A stretch of DNA of 5,955 nucleotides from JBFMFB01 sp040752115 (GTDB lineage: Bacteria > Pseudomonadota > Gammaproteobacteria > Burkholderiales > Sulfuricellaceae), in NCBI GenBank assembly GCA_040752115.1, contig JBFMFB010000064.1, positions 1 to 5,955 of the forward strand, written 5' to 3'. The notes beneath the pieces are model-generated. The model made no database searches, was not told where the DNA came from, and worked only from the letters and a program-made list of their open reading frames with translations. Made by a program: the position numbers and the translations under genes. Shown here one piece after another: positions 5,877 through 5,955 of the stretch; position 1 is the stretch's first letter, and each line of letters starts with the position of its first letter.

Positions 5877-5955
5877 TGTAGGTCGGATCAAGCGCGCAGC
5901 GCGGAGCCGGCATCCATTTCGTCGGCTCCGGCCGTCGGCCGTGAGCCGACCAACA
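5877..5955. repeat. 79-bp MITE/REP-like element with terminal inverted repeats
   Basis: The ends TGTAGGTCGG (5877-5886) and CCGACCAACA (5946-5955) are inverted copies at 9 of 10 positions, so the element appears complete and stops at the window edge. Inside, GTCGGCTC (5921-5928) pairs with GAGCCGAC (5943-5950), and the overlapping CGGCTCC (5923-5929) can instead pair with GGAGCCG (5903-5909), giving two mutually exclusive hairpins. From memory, GTAGGTCGGAT...GCGCAGCG tracts are dispersed in proteobacterial genomes; no search was done. It lies in the upstream region of rpmG, 44 bases before its start codon, and codes for nothing I can support. Confidence 0.75.

Noticed and set aside
5864..5894. 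Possible minus-strand promoter for rpmG (TTGATC, 17-base gap, AATGTT)
   Set aside because: The -10 matches consensus at only three of six positions, and the -35 lies inside the repeat element; not strong enough to annotate.

Overview
The window looks like chromosomal DNA from a GC-rich betaproteobacterium. This rests on a zinc-free L33 (rpmG) of the betaproteobacterial type, a CNP1-like secreted protein next to it (a family I know mainly from Betaproteobacteria), and GC-rich codon use throughout. Genus cannot be fixed from the sequence.

Left half (+ strand, 2-2516): three tightly packed genes read rightwards. They are the C-terminal end of a GT41 (OGT/SPINDLY-like) glycosyltransferase, a two-domain zinc-binding sugar C-methyltransferase whose start overlaps the previous stop by 8 bp, and a UDP-glucuronate decarboxylase (UXS) 6 bp further on. 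This looks like one transcript for making, modifying and attaching a nucleotide-activated sugar.

Middle (2517-2694): a convergent intergenic gap holds no gene. It contains a striking nested inverted repeat built from 7-bp CACGAAT units at 9-10 bp spacing, three on the left and four inverted on the right, around a spacer with its own stem-loop. It looks like a mobile or dispersed non-coding element.

Right half (- strand, 5832 down to 2695): rpmG (L33, 51 aa) with a strong intrinsic terminator, then a signal-peptide-bearing CNP1-like protein, then a 767-residue glycosyltransferase with a SEC-C zinc motif, nine back-to-back TPRs and a GT41 catalytic domain. Upstream of rpmG, the last 79 bases form a compact element with near-perfect terminal inverted repeats and alternative hairpins.

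Functionally, two different GT41 enzymes face each other across the repeat element, with sugar-nucleotide enzymes on one side. A protein-glycosylation role is the simplest reading, but acceptor and donor cannot be read from the DNA. The least ordinary items are the SEC-C-TPR-GT41 architecture with recently duplicated TPR units, the possible UXS/C-methyltransferase branched-sugar route, and the two non-coding repeat elements.
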